In this document: in pieces, positions 8,758 through 18,168 of the stretch | Numbering within the stretch: the stretch's first letter is position 1 | Layout of the letters: every line of letters starts with the position of its first letter | Source of the DNA: CAZYFH01 sp964646815 | GTDB taxonomy: Bacteria > Acidobacteriota > Vicinamibacteria > Vicinamibacterales > UBA8438 | Length of the DNA stretch: 64,000 nucleotides | Reading direction: 5' to 3' | NCBI GenBank assembly: GCA_964646815.1 | Contig: CAZYFH010000002.1 | Location: forward strand, 1 to 64,000 | Position numbers and translations under genes: made by a program | Notes under the pieces: generated by a model | Database searches by the model: none | Told to the model about the DNA's origin: nothing | The model's input: only the letters and a program-made list of their open reading frames with translations

Positions 8758-9732
8758 ATGATCCTGTGTCACCAGCGTGCGATCCGATCTGTCCTCGTCA
8801 CGGGCCTGCTGCTCGTCGTTGGGGCGACGACGGCCTCGGCGCAGCAGAGCGGGCGTATCATTGGCCTCATCGTCGACGAGGACGGCAACGCGATGCAGGG
8901 CGTGGCGATTGCCGCGACGGTGATCGCCACGGATACGGCTGGCGGCGCTCCCCGGTTCGACGAAATAACGGGCGATGACGGGCGGTTCGCCCTCCTCGGC
9001 CTCGTCAGCGGGCGGTGGCAGTTCGAGGCCGCATTCGAGGGGTATCAGACAGTCTCGGCTGAATGGAGAGTCACGCAGGGGCGGAACCAGCCAGTCAACC
9101 TGACGCTGGTGCGCATCCCGCACCCACTGGAGCTCGCGCTCGGTGAAGAGGCGTTTGAAGGACTGGATCCGGAGGCGCTTGAAGCCGAGCTCGAGCTGGC
9201 GGACGCGGCGTTCAACGAGGATCGTTTCGACGAGGCGATCGCCGGGTACGAGTCGCTCCTCACCCAGGTCCCAGCGTTCACCATGTTGTATGTACAAATC
9301 GGAAACGCATTCACGCAGAAGGGCGAATACGACAACGCCATCGCGTCCTACGAGCGCGCCCTGCAGGAAAACCCAGACGACAGCGACGCCCAGGCCGGAA
9401 TTGCCCGCGCAAAATTGTCGATGGGAGACTTTGAAGCCGCCTCCGCCGAGCTTGAGCAGGCCGCGTCTGGACTCGATGCCGAGAAGGAAGACCTCTACAA
9501 CCTTGGCGAGCTGGAGTTCGCGAAGGGCGACGTCGACGCCGCTGCCGGCTGGTATGAGAAGGCCACGATGGCCGACCCAAACTGGGGCAAGCCGCTCTTC
9601 AAGCTCGCCCTCGTCGCTTTGAACAAGGGCGACATGGAGACCGCCAAGAAGTATTTCAAGCAGGTGGTGGATGTCGACCCGAATTCCGACGAGGGTACCC
9701 AAGCGACGGCAACGCTGAGCGCGCTGCCGTAG
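8758..9732 (+). CDS. Secreted protein with carboxypeptidase-regulatory-like domain and TPR repeats
   Basis: 324-aa protein with a clear signal peptide (cleavage after ASA, about residue 28). Residues about 30-115 look like a carboxypeptidase-regulatory (CarboxypepD_reg) beta domain (GRIIGLIVDEDGNAMQG). Residues about 140-320 hold tetratricopeptide repeats (for example YDNAIASYERALQENPDD and WYEKATMADPNWG). The start is the ATG preceded by GAGGAG; the open frame upstream is an antisense shadow of the NamZ-fusion gene. TPRs bind partner proteins, so an envelope scaffold or assembly role is likely. No specific partner can be named. Confidence 0.85.
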   Translation: MILCHQRAIRSVLVTGLLLVVGATTASAQQSGRIIGLIVDEDGNAMQGVAIAATVIATDTAGGAPRFDEITGDDGRFALLGLVSGRWQFEAAFEGYQTVSAEWRVTQGRNQPVNLTLVRIPHPLELALGEEAFEGLDPEALEAELELADAAFNEDRFDEAIAGYESLLTQVPAFTMLYVQIGNAFTQKGEYDNAIASYERALQENPDDSDAQAGIARAKLSMGDFEAASAELEQAASGLDAEKEDLYNLGELEFAKGDVDAAAGWYEKATMADPNWGKPLFKLALVALNKGDMETAKKYFKQVVDVDPNSDEGTQATATLSALP

Positions 9733-9905
9733 CGGACGATTCGGCGTGTGCGGACTGCCCCAGGCTCGAATCGGGGTGCGTCCGTTGGTGGTCCCTCCCG
9801 TTTCGGGAAACAATGGCCAATCCGATCCCTTCCGTGAAGGAAGACGGTAGATTCAACGTTATGGTGCCAGGTTCTCGCTGACCGCGTCCCTGCGCGGAGC
9901 CGACG

Positions 9906-10271
9906 ATGGCCCTTCGGCCGTGGACCTACGAAGCGGTGAAATCAACCGGCGACCGCATGGTCTCTCGGCTTCACCTCCCACACGGACAATCCCAAATCTG
10001 CATCGGCGCTCACGAAAGTGGTGGCGGCACGATTGGTAGCGTAGCCGACCACGTCGAGGTCCCCGATTTCAGAAGTAAGTCGCTGTCGATCAGCAGGCTC
10101 GCTCTAACCTCTCAGCACGCGGCGCTCAGGCCGACCTTTGCCGCCAAGGCGGTCTCCGGTGCACTCGACGAGATGGCGACGAACTGGATTCTGAGCAATC
10201 GTCGGCAGGCGCTGGTGGACGACGCCGACGCGGTCGTGGATCTGCTCGTGAATGGGATGAGGAGGAGTTAG
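9906..10271 (+). pseudogene. Remnant of a VWFA-related acidobacterial-type protein
   Basis: A 121-aa frame whose residues about 21-68 (LHLPHGQSQI, IGAHESGGGTIGSV, VEVPDF, LALTS) resemble the C-terminal beta domain of the large secreted VWFA-related proteins typical of Acidobacteriota, as I recall that family. The N-terminal VWA domain is absent, and the last 50 residues do not fit the family. I read it as a fragment, although expression of the short frame cannot be excluded. No convincing ribosome binding site precedes the ATG. Confidence 0.4.
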
Positions 10272-10370
10272 GGTTCATTGCTCGGGGTTCCGGATTCCGG
10301 GTTGTCACGACCGACATGGGATGCCGACCTCTGTACCTTGAACTCTGAACTGGGAACCGTGAACCCCGGA
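10271..10370. repeat. Intergenic GGGTTC/GAACCC repeat, inverted pair
   Basis: Reverse-oriented units (GGGGTTCCGGATTCCGGGTT) are followed about 40 bases later by forward units (CTTGAACTCTGAACTGGGAACC, GAACCCCGG). The two can pair as an imperfect hairpin just upstream of the beta-oxidation operon. Confidence 0.6.
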
Positions 10371-10378
10371 AAGGTGTG

Positions 10379-12685
10379 ATGAGACATATTCACTCAGTCG
10401 CGGTGCTCGGTGCCGGTACGATGGGGGCACAGATCGCGGCCCACGTCGCGAACGCTGGACTGCCCGCGCTACTCCTCGATCTCGACGCCAAGACCGCGCG
10501 CGACGGCCTCGCGCGGGCGCACAAGCTGAGCCCCGATCCGTTCTTCACAAAGGACGCCGCGTCGCGAATCACCGTCGGTGGTTTTGACACCGACCTGCCG
10601 CGCGTCGGCGAGTGCGACTGGATTGTCGAGGCGATCGTCGAGCGACTGGGCGTCAAACAGCAGCTGCTCGAGCGGGTCGAGCCGCACCGCGCGCCTGATG
10701 CCATCGTCACGTCGAACACATCAGGTATTCCCATCGCCAGCATCGCCGAGGGGCGGTCCGCAGAGTTCCGCCAGCACTGGCTCGGCACACATTTCTTCAA
10801 CCCGCCCCGCTATCTGCACTTGCTCGAGGTCATCCCGACGCCGGATACGGACCCCGCGGTCGTTGAGACGATGGTGCGGTTCGGCGATCGCGTGCTCGGT
10901 AAGGGCGTTGTCGTCGCCAAGGACACGCCGAGCTTCATCGGCAACCGGATCGGACTGTTCGGCGTGATGCGGGTGCTCACGTTCCTAGCCAACGGCGACT
11001 ACACGGTCGAGGAGATCGATGCGATCACCGGTCCTGCCATCGGCCGGCCGAAATCGGCAACGCTACGCACGATGGACATCGCCGGCCTTGACGTCCTAGC
11101 CCACGTGGCGGGGGATCTCACCGAGCGACTCGCGGGAGACGAGCAGGCGCTGTTCGCGCTGCCTCCGCTGGTGACCCAGATGGTGGGCCGCGGCTGGATC
11201 GGGGCCAAGGCCGAGCGTGGCTTCTACAGAAGGGAGAGCGACGGGGGTGGGAGCCGGATCCTGTCGTTCGATCCGGCCTCGATGGAGTATCGCGAGCGGC
11301 AGCCGCCTCGACTCCCCGCCCTCGACGCAGCCATGGCAATCGACGACGTCGGCGAGCGCGTCCGCACCCTATTTCTGGGCGACGACCGCGTCGGTGCGCT
11401 CCTGCGCGCGACGCTGGGCGAGACGCTCGTCTACACCGCGCGCGTCACGCCGCAGATCGCCAACTCGATTGACGACGTCGACCGCGCGTTGCGCTGGGGC
11501 TTTGGCTGGGAACTCGGACCGTTCGAGCTGTGGGACGCCATCGGGGTCGAGACGGTGATCGACGCCTGCGGTGTGACCGAGCCGCCGGAGCTGGTTCGCG
11601 ATCTGCGCGCCGTGGCTCCGAAGGACGCGGCCTCGACCGGCGCGCGCTTCCGCGGCGGCGTCGTCCCACCGGCGGCCGTCGATCTCCAGTTGCTCCGGAG
11701 CGCGAAAGACCGCCAGTCGATCGTCAAGCAGAACGCTGGCGCGAGCCTCGTGGACCTCGGCGACGGAGTGCTGGCCGTCGAGTTCCACTCGAAGATGAAC
11801 GCCATCGGTGGCGATACGGTCGCCATGCTGATGGCAGGGGCCGCCGAGGCGCCACGCAACTTCGAGGCGCTGGTCGTGGGCAACGACGCCGCCGCCTTCT
11901 CGGCAGGTGCCAACTTGATGCTCGTGCTCCTGGAGGCGCAGGAAGAGAACTGGGACGAGATTGACCTGATGGTCCGGGCGTTCCAGTCGGCGGTCAATGG
12001 GCTGCGCTACGCAGATGTGCCAGTGGTCGTCGCCCCCGCCGGCCTCACTCTAGGAGGCGGCTGTGAGATCGTTCTCCACGGCGACCGCGTCCAGGCGGCA
12101 GCCGAGACCTACATGGGGCAGGTCGAGGTTGGCGTCGGTCTGGTGCCGGCGGGCGGCGGGACGAAGGAGTTACTGGCTCGCTTCGTCGACCAGGCGCCGC
12201 CAGGCACTGCAGACTCGCTGCCGTTCGTGCAATGCGCGTTCGAGCTGATCGGATTCGGCACGGTGTCGACGAGCGGCGCCGACGCCCGACGGCTCGGGCT
12301 GCTCCGGGACGTCGACGGGTTCACGATGAACCGCGAGCGGTTGATGAGCGACGCCAAAGCGACCGCCCTCGGCCTCGCCCGAGCGGGCTATCAGCCGCCG
12401 CCCCCGCGGCGAGACATCCCCGTGGGGGGCGACGGCATCCGGGCGGCGCTCGCGCTCGGCGTGCACCTGGCGTGGCGTGGTGGGCGCATCAGCGATCACG
12501 ACGCGCTCATCGGACGCGCACTGGCGCGAATCCTCGCCGGTGGCGACGTCCCACACGCCGCGACGGTCACCGAACAGCATCTCCTCGATCTTGAGCGGGA
12601 AGCCTTCCTCAGCCTGTGCGGAGAGCCAAAAACCCAGGAGCGGATGGCACACACGTTGAAGACCGGCAAGACGTTGAGGAACTGA
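10379..12685 (+). CDS. 3-hydroxyacyl-CoA dehydrogenase / enoyl-CoA hydratase (FadN/FadB-like)
   Basis: Bifunctional beta-oxidation enzyme of about 768 aa. The N-terminal NAD-binding Rossmann motif GAGTMGAQIA is followed by the 3-hydroxyacyl-CoA dehydrogenase core (SNTSGIPI, HFFNPP, GVVVAKDTPSFIGNRI) and a second 3HCDH C-terminal repeat. The enoyl-CoA hydratase/isomerase-like domain is at the C-terminal end (from about residue 460; FSAGANL, GLTLGGGCEIVLHGDR). This dehydrogenase-first order is that of FadN/YusL, not the hydratase-first FadB. It heads an operon with thiolase and acyl-CoA dehydrogenase. The ATG at 10379 has GGAAAGG upstream; a GTG at 10376 is in frame. Confidence 0.92.
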   Translation: MRHIHSVAVLGAGTMGAQIAAHVANAGLPALLLDLDAKTARDGLARAHKLSPDPFFTKDAASRITVGGFDTDLPRVGECDWIVEAIVERLGVKQQLLERVEPHRAPDAIVTSNTSGIPIASIAEGRSAEFRQHWLGTHFFNPPRYLHLLEVIPTPDTDPAVVETMVRFGDRVLGKGVVVAKDTPSFIGNRIGLFGVMRVLTFLANGDYTVEEIDAITGPAIGRPKSATLRTMDIAGLDVLAHVAGDLTERLAGDEQALFALPPLVTQMVGRGWIGAKAERGFYRRESDGGGSRILSFDPASMEYRERQPPRLPALDAAMAIDDVGERVRTLFLGDDRVGALLRATLGETLVYTARVTPQIANSIDDVDRALRWGFGWELGPFELWDAIGVETVIDACGVTEPPELVRDLRAVAPKDAASTGARFRGGVVPPAAVDLQLLRSAKDRQSIVKQNAGASLVDLGDGVLAVEFHSKMNAIGGDTVAMLMAGAAEAPRNFEALVVGNDAAAFSAGANLMLVLLEAQEENWDEIDLMVRAFQSAVNGLRYADVPVVVAPAGLTLGGGCEIVLHGDRVQAAAETYMGQVEVGVGLVPAGGGTKELLARFVDQAPPGTADSLPFVQCAFELIGFGTVSTSGADARRLGLLRDVDGFTMNRERLMSDAKATALGLARAGYQPPPPRRDIPVGGDGIRAALALGVHLAWRGGRISDHDALIGRALARILAGGDVPHAATVTEQHLLDLEREAFLSLCGEPKTQERMAHTLKTGKTLRN

Positions 12686-12693
12686 TCAGAGCC

Positions 12694-13500
12694 ATGGTGG
12701 ACAGAGGGAACGGCCCACCGCTTGTCCTCATCCCCGGCGTTCAGGGGCGCTGGGAGTGGATGGGGCCAGCCGTCGACGCGCTCGCCGCACGCTGCCGTGT
12801 CATCAGCGAGTCGCTCGTCGGAGACGCCGGCGGGATGCCGCCGCCCGACCCAGCGGCTGGGTTCGAGAATCACCTCACCTGGGTCGACGAACTCCTCGAT
12901 CGGGCGTCGCTCAAGTACGCCGCGCTCTGCGGCGTGTTGTACGGCGGCTGGATCGCGCTGCACTACGCGGCCACGCGGCCCGAACGCGTCACCTCATTGA
13001 CGCTCACCTCGCCCCCCCCACCGACCTGGCGGCCGACGTGCCACGTCGAGTGGTATCTGCGCGCGCCGCACCTACTCTCGCCGCTCTTCGCCCTGTCGTC
13101 GCCGTTCAGGCTCTACCCGGAGATCGCCGCCCCGCGTCCCGACGTGGTCGACCGGCTCGTCTTCACCGCGCGTCATCTCGCCCGCGTGACGCGTTATCCG
13201 TTCGCGCCGTCTCGGATGGCCGAACGCGTCCGTGCGGCCGCGGAGGTCGACTTCGCGGCCGACTGCCAGCGGGTGACGGCACCGACCCATGTCGTGACCG
13301 GTCAGGAGAGCCTCGACCGCGTCGTACCGGTTTCCAGTACGCGTGAGTACGTCGATGACATCAGAGGCGCGCGCTACACCGCGCTCGCCGGAACCGGCCA
13401 CATCGGGCTCGTGACCCGACCGGAGCGGTTCGCCGTCGCCGTGGCCGACTTCGTCACAGCCCATGCCGCGGTGGACACTCCAGTGGAGGTGCCGGCGTGA
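12694..13500 (+). CDS. Alpha/beta hydrolase lacking the nucleophile serine
   Basis: 268-aa alpha/beta-hydrolase-fold protein starting at the ATG eight bases after the FadN-like gene; longer in-frame sequence upstream overlaps that gene. The core is recognisable (PLVLIPGVQGRWEWM oxyanion region; GTGHIGLV with the general-base histidine). However the nucleophile elbow reads CGVLYGGW, with Leu82 (codon TTG, 12937-12939) where the family has serine (G-x-S-x-G). A single C-to-T change would explain it. Either it is no longer a hydrolase, or the base call is wrong. It overlaps the next gene by GTGA. Confidence 0.8.
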   Translation: MVDRGNGPPLVLIPGVQGRWEWMGPAVDALAARCRVISESLVGDAGGMPPPDPAAGFENHLTWVDELLDRASLKYAALCGVLYGGWIALHYAATRPERVTSLTLTSPPPPTWRPTCHVEWYLRAPHLLSPLFALSSPFRLYPEIAAPRPDVVDRLVFTARHLARVTRYPFAPSRMAERVRAAAEVDFAADCQRVTAPTHVVTGQESLDRVVPVSSTREYVDDIRGARYTALAGTGHIGLVTRPERFAVAVADFVTAHAAVDTPVEVPA

Positions 13501-14186
13501 GCCATGATCACGCGCCGGCCGTCCGTCAGATTCCGGGGCCGGCCGGCCCGCTCGAGGTGCTGCTGACCAAACCAGTGGGCGGGACGGACGGTCGTGCGCC
13601 TGCCCCCCGTGCCGCGATCGTCTTCGGCCATCCGCACCCGCAGTTCGGCGGCACGATGCACACCAAGGTGGTCTACCAGGCGGCCAAGGCGTTTGCTCGC
13701 ATCGGATGTGCCACCCTCCGGTTCAACTTCCGCGGCGTCGGGCTCAGCGCTGGCGCATGGGACGATGGGCGGGGCGAGCAGGACGACTACAGGGCCGCGC
13801 TCGACTTCGTGGCCGCACGGTATCCCGGCGTCGAGCTCTGGACGGCGGGCTTCTCATTCGGCGCCTGGATCGCGCTCTCGGTCGGTTCTGCCGATCCCCG
13901 AGTCTCCGCCCTCATCGGGATCGCCCCGCCGGTCGACACGAAGCCCGAATACGACCTCTCGGCAGTCGTATCGAGCCCGAAACCGAAGTTCCTCATTCAC
14001 GGCGAGCGCGACGAGCTGATCCCGCTCACGAAAATCTGGACCGTCTACGGCCAGATGGAGGAGCCGAAGGAGCTCGTCGTCATCGATGCCGCCAATCATC
14101 TCTTCGACGGCCACGTCAGCGAAGTCGGTGACGCCATCGAGGAACTGTTGGGCGACTTCCACGCCGTCGCAGTGCACGAAGCATGA
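13497..14186 (+). CDS. Alpha/beta hydrolase, short-form (DLH-like)
   Basis: 229-aa alpha/beta hydrolase of the compact type that starts with a GHPHPQFGGTM motif and continues with LRFNFRGVG. The nucleophile motif is intact (TAGFSFGAW, serine between Phe residues), and a late histidine (NHLFDG) fits the catalytic triad. Start is GTG overlapping the upstream TGA, so it is coupled to the nucleophile-less hydrolase. Placement inside the beta-oxidation operon suggests thioester or ester cleavage, but the substrate is unknown. Confidence 0.85.
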   Translation: MSHDHAPAVRQIPGPAGPLEVLLTKPVGGTDGRAPAPRAAIVFGHPHPQFGGTMHTKVVYQAAKAFARIGCATLRFNFRGVGLSAGAWDDGRGEQDDYRAALDFVAARYPGVELWTAGFSFGAWIALSVGSADPRVSALIGIAPPVDTKPEYDLSAVVSSPKPKFLIHGERDELIPLTKIWTVYGQMEEPKELVVIDAANHLFDGHVSEVGDAIEELLGDFHAVAVHEA

Positions 14187-14260
14187 CCGTGGAACATGGA
14201 AACTCGGCAACTTTGCACAGTGAACCCGAACCCTGGAACCCTGAACCTGGAACCCCAGGT
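14187..14260. repeat. GAACCCTGAACC intergenic repeat
   Basis: Several head-to-tail units: GTGGAACATGGAAACTC, then GAACCCGAACCCTGGAACC, then CTGAACCTGGAACCCC. They fill most of the gap between the hydrolase and thiolase genes. Confidence 0.7.
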
Positions 14261-14281
14261 ACACTCCCCAATGGTGCACTC

Positions 14282-15469
14282 ATGAGACAAGCCGTCATCG
14301 CCTCAGCCGTTCGCACACCCTCAGGCAAGGCCCCCAAGGGCACGCTCCGCACGACCCGCCCGGATGAGATGGCCGCGCTCGCCATCGAGGAGGCGTTGCG
14401 CCGCGCCGCGGGAATCGAGGCCGCCGAGGTAGACGACGTGATCCTCGGGTGCGCCATGCCAGAAGCCGAACAGGGGATGAACGTTGCGCGCATTGCGAGC
14501 CTCCGCGCCGGCATTCCGGTCGAGGCGTCGGCCGTGACAATCAACCGGTTCTGCTCGTCCGGCCTACAAGCGATCGCGTTCGGCGCCGAGCGCATCATCT
14601 GCGGGTCGGCCGACACGATCGTGGCGGGCGGGACCGAGTCGATGAGCCTGGTGCCGATGGGCGGTCACAAAGTGGCCCCGAATCCCGAGCTGATCGCACA
14701 CTATCCCGACGTCTATCTCAGCACCGGCCTGGTAGCCGAAAACCACGCGAACCAATCGAAGATCTCGCGTGAAGAGCAGGATGCGTTCGCGCTCCGGAGT
14801 CACCAGCGAGCCGTGGCGGCCATCGATGGCGGGCGGTTCGCGGACGAGACGGTGCCGCTGACCGTGTCGCTGGCCGACCCTCCGAACGGGAACAATGACC
14901 GACCGGAGACCCGCGAGATTACCTTCGCGACGGACGAAGGGCCGAGACGGGACACTTCGCTCGACGTGCTCGGCAAACTCCGGCCGGTGTTCCACGTCCG
15001 AGGCTCGGTGACCGCCGGCAATTCGTCGCAGACAAGCGATGGCGCCGCCGCGGTGGTCGTCACCACCGCCGAGCGGGCGAAGGAAGTCGGCCTCACCCCG
15101 CTCGCCCGGTTCGTCACCTACACGACCGCCGGCGTCAAGCCTGAGCTGTTCGGGCTCGGACCGGTGCCTGCGATGCGAAAGGCGCTCAAGCTGGCGGGTC
15201 TGACCATCGATAACATCGACGTGATCGAGCTGAACGAGGCATTTGCCGCGCAGACCCTCGCCTGCCTGCGCGAGTTCCCAATCGACCCCGACAAGCTCAA
15301 CGTCAACGGCGGGGCGATCGCCCTCGGCCATCCGCTCGGCGCGACTGGGGCGAAGCTGACGACGACGATGCTCTACGAGCTGAAGCGACGCAATGGTCGC
15401 TACGGCATGGTCACCATGTGTGTCGGCGGTGGCATGGGCGCCGCGGGCATCTTCGAGCGGATGGACTAG
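14282..15469 (+). CDS. fadA: Acetyl-CoA C-acyltransferase (thiolase)
   Basis: 395-aa thiolase catalysing the last step of beta-oxidation, cleaving 3-ketoacyl-CoA with CoA. All three active-site elements are present: nucleophile Cys91 in NRFCSSGLQ, His350 in ALGHPLGATGAK, and acid/base Cys380 in CVGGGMGAA. The start is the ATG giving MRQAVIASAVRTP, the normal thiolase N-terminus; the upstream open frame is made of repeat sequence. It lies between the FadN-like and acyl-CoA dehydrogenase genes in one operon. Confidence 0.95.
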   Translation: MRQAVIASAVRTPSGKAPKGTLRTTRPDEMAALAIEEALRRAAGIEAAEVDDVILGCAMPEAEQGMNVARIASLRAGIPVEASAVTINRFCSSGLQAIAFGAERIICGSADTIVAGGTESMSLVPMGGHKVAPNPELIAHYPDVYLSTGLVAENHANQSKISREEQDAFALRSHQRAVAAIDGGRFADETVPLTVSLADPPNGNNDRPETREITFATDEGPRRDTSLDVLGKLRPVFHVRGSVTAGNSSQTSDGAAAVVVTTAERAKEVGLTPLARFVTYTTAGVKPELFGLGPVPAMRKALKLAGLTIDNIDVIELNEAFAAQTLACLREFPIDPDKLNVNGGAIALGHPLGATGAKLTTTMLYELKRRNGRYGMVTMCVGGGMGAAGIFERMD

Positions 15470-15495
15470 CTGGAACCCTGAACCCTGAACCCCGG
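15470..15495. repeat. GAACCCTGAACC intergenic repeat
   Basis: Compact copy (CTGGAACCCTGAACC, then CTGAACCCCGGGA) directly after the thiolase stop. Its end supplies the GGGAG that may act as the ribosome binding site of the acyl-CoA dehydrogenase. Confidence 0.7.
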
Positions 15496-15507
15496 GAGTT
15501 TCACGCC

Positions 15508-17283
15508 ATGACCACTACCGCAACAAAAACCATCCTCACGGGCGGCAGCTGGCTCCTCGATGCAACGCCGCCGGACGCCGTCTTCACGCCCGAGCGAATG
15601 ACAGATGAGCACCGGCTGATCAACCAGACGGCGCAAGAGTTCGTCACCAACGAGGTCGTCGAGCGCAACGACCAGCTCGAGACCAAGGACTGGGATCTCG
15701 CGCGCCAGATGCTCCGCCGCTGCGCCGAGGTGGGACTGCTCGGTACCGACGTGCCGGAGACGTATGGCGGGGTCGAGCTCGACAAGGTGAGCTCGGCCAT
15801 CATCGCCAGCCGACTCGGACAAGCCGGCTCGTTCAGCTCGGCTTTCGGAGCGCAAACCGGTCTCGTCATCATGCCGATCCGCACCTTCGGCACCGAGGCG
15901 CAGAAGCAGAAGTACTTGCCGGGGCTCGTGAGCGGCGAGATCGTCGGCGCCTACTGTCTGAGCGAGTCAGGCTCGGGATCAGACGCGCTCGGCGCCAAGA
16001 CGCGAGCGGTGCAGCAGGCGGACGGGAGCTTCGTCTTGACCGGGGAGAAGATGTGGATCACGAACGGCGGCTTCGCCGATGTCTACATCGTCTTCGCGAA
16101 GGTCGACGGCGCGCAGTTCACCGCCTTCATCGTCGAGCGTGCGTATGACGGCGTGACGAGCGGGAACGAAGAACACAAGATGGGGCTGCTCGGCTCCTCC
16201 ACTACGCCCGTCATCCTTCAGGACGTGCGTGTCCCGGCCGAGAACCTGCTTGGCGAGGTCGGGAAGGGCCACAAGGTCGCGTTCAACGTGTTGAACTATG
16301 GCCGCTTCAAGCTTGGCGCTTCGACCGTCGGCGGCGCGCAGACCGCCATCGGCGAGTCGGCGCGGTATGCGGCCCAGCGGCATCAGTTCGGGAAACCGAT
16401 CGCCAGCTTTGGCGCCATCAAGCACAAGCTGGGCGAGATGACGATCCGCGCCTACGCGATCGAATCGATGGTCTTCCGGACGGCCGGCCTCATCGATGGG
16501 TCGCTCGAAGACGCAGGCGCTGACGACGACGCCGCGGTGCTGGCAGCGCTCGAAGAGTACGCGGTCGAATCGTCGATACTCAAGGTAGCCGGCAGTGAAG
16601 CGCTGCACTTCGTGCTCGACGAGAACGTCCAGATCCACGGCGGGAACGGCTACGTGAAGGACTACCCCGCCGAGCGGCACTACCGCGACTCGCGCGTTAA
16701 CCGCATCTTTGAGGGCACGAACGAGATCAACCGCCTCCTGATTCCCGGAATGCTCGTTAAGCGCGCCATGAATGGCCGACTGCCGCTCATTGAGGCAGCG
16801 AAGAAGCTCCAGGACGAGATCATGACACCGGCGCCCGCCGCCCCGCAGGGTGACGGACTGCTCGAGGCGCAGCAGGCGTCCGTCGGCATGTTCAAGAAGG
16901 TCGCGCTCGCGGTGCTCGGTCTGGCGCTCCAGACCTACGGCGACAAGCTCTCGGACGAACAAGAAGTGCTCTCATACGCCTCGGACATCCTCATGGATGC
17001 CTTTGCCGCTGAGAGCGTCGTCCTTCGCGCGCTGCATGCACCTTCAGCCGGCGGACGCGAGCCCGACCTCCAAGCCGAGGCGGCACGAGCTTACGTCAAC
17101 GACGCCGCGGTCCGAATCGACGCTGCCGCACGGTCGGCCCTGGCGGCGATGACCCAAGGTGATACGCTCCGCACGCATCTGGCCGCGCTCCGGCGGTTGT
17201 TGAAGGTCGCGCCGATCAACACCGTCGCCATCCGTCGGGCGCTGGCTGACAAATCTGTGGAACGCTCCGGGTACATCTTCTGA
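15508..17283 (+). CDS. Acyl-CoA dehydrogenase, long form (VLCAD/ACAD9-like)
   Basis: 591-aa flavoprotein for the first step of beta-oxidation. The N-terminal and middle domains hold the FAD/substrate motifs (CLSESGSGSDA, GEKMWITNGG), and the C-terminal helical domain has the QIHGGNGY and FEGTNEIN signatures. An extra C-terminal region of about 150 residues makes it longer than the usual 380-400-aa enzymes and like very-long-chain acyl-CoA dehydrogenases. The ATG at 15508 follows GGGAG; the open frame further upstream overlaps the thiolase gene. Last gene of the beta-oxidation operon. Confidence 0.93.
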   Translation: MTTTATKTILTGGSWLLDATPPDAVFTPERMTDEHRLINQTAQEFVTNEVVERNDQLETKDWDLARQMLRRCAEVGLLGTDVPETYGGVELDKVSSAIIASRLGQAGSFSSAFGAQTGLVIMPIRTFGTEAQKQKYLPGLVSGEIVGAYCLSESGSGSDALGAKTRAVQQADGSFVLTGEKMWITNGGFADVYIVFAKVDGAQFTAFIVERAYDGVTSGNEEHKMGLLGSSTTPVILQDVRVPAENLLGEVGKGHKVAFNVLNYGRFKLGASTVGGAQTAIGESARYAAQRHQFGKPIASFGAIKHKLGEMTIRAYAIESMVFRTAGLIDGSLEDAGADDDAAVLAALEEYAVESSILKVAGSEALHFVLDENVQIHGGNGYVKDYPAERHYRDSRVNRIFEGTNEINRLLIPGMLVKRAMNGRLPLIEAAKKLQDEIMTPAPAAPQGDGLLEAQQASVGMFKKVALAVLGLALQTYGDKLSDEQEVLSYASDILMDAFAAESVVLRALHAPSAGGREPDLQAEAARAYVNDAAVRIDAAARSALAAMTQGDTLRTHLAALRRLLKVAPINTVAIRRALADKSVERSGYIF

Positions 17284-17351
17284 TTCCAAGGTGTTCCGGG
17301 GCCTTGCCCGCGAGCCTCGGATGTAGAGAGAATAGGGATACACCGCAACGA

Positions 17352-18068
17352 ATGAATCGACGACTGAGGGATCGCCGCTTGCGAATCAACGTGACCCGCT
17401 CGCTGGCCGGCGTCGCGCTGGGGCTCCTCATGGCGCCGGCCTGCGGTCCGCCAGCACCGGACGACAGCAACTACCTCACCGTCCTCGTCGAGGACCGCGC
17501 ATACAAGGACGAGTTCCTCAAAACGAGTCCTGACTCTCGCGTGCCGCTCGACCGGCGGTCGTGGATGCTGCCGTTGCGCTACTACGAGCCAGACCTGGCG
17601 TACCGGGTTCCGGCGCAGCTCGCCATATCAGACGATCAACCGGTTGTCGAAATCCCGAGCACCGCCGGTTACCTGCGTAACTTTCAGGTCGTGGGCCACC
17701 TTGAGTTCGTGCTGAACGGCGAGTCGCGAAGACTCGCGGCGCTGGTCGAGCTACCGGCCGCGGACTTCAGCCGGCTGTTCGTGCCGTTCCGCGACCAGAC
17801 GAGCGGCACGGATACGTACCCGGCCGGTCGATACCTCGACATCGACGTCAGCTCGACCGGCGTGTACGACCTCGACTTCAACCGCGCGTATCATCCCGAC
17901 TGCTACTTCGACGAGGCGTACGATTGCCCGTACCCACCGCCACAGAACCGTCTCACTACGAAGGTGCTGGCCGGCGAGAAGCTACCGCCCGAGGACGATC
18001 GCCGCATCCCGCTCACGTCGCTCGTGCCGCCGCCGGAAGATCCTGCGACCAACAACTCTCAGCTGTAG
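17352..18068 (+). CDS. DUF1684 family lipoprotein
   Basis: 238-aa exported protein. The N-terminus has a basic stretch, a hydrophobic core and a possible lipid-attachment cysteine (APACG), though the lipobox is imperfect. The body matches DUF1684: FVPFRDQTSGTDTYPAGRY, then LDFNRAYHPDCYF, then CPYPPPQNRL, which in this family includes conserved aromatic and cysteine residues. The biochemical function is not established. The ATG giving MNRRLRDRRL is chosen over an upstream start because it begins the signal sequence. Confidence 0.82.
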   Translation: MNRRLRDRRLRINVTRSLAGVALGLLMAPACGPPAPDDSNYLTVLVEDRAYKDEFLKTSPDSRVPLDRRSWMLPLRYYEPDLAYRVPAQLAISDDQPVVEIPSTAGYLRNFQVVGHLEFVLNGESRRLAALVELPAADFSRLFVPFRDQTSGTDTYPAGRYLDIDVSSTGVYDLDFNRAYHPDCYFDEAYDCPYPPPQNRLTTKVLAGEKLPPEDDRRIPLTSLVPPPEDPATNNSQL

Positions 18069-18075
18069 CACATTG

Positions 18076-18152
18076 CACCGTGGCACCCCGAACCTAGAAA
18101 CCCGGGCCACTCACCCCTTGAACCGTGGACCCTGAACCTGGAACCTTGAACC
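18076..18152. repeat. GAACC-type intergenic repeat
   Basis: Forward-oriented units (ACCCCGAACCTAGAAACCC, CCTTGAACCGTGG, CCTGAACCTGGAACC, TTGAACCG) occupy the gap between the DUF1684 and HAD genes. Confidence 0.65.
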
Positions 18153-18168
18153 GCAGCGGTAGGTAGAC

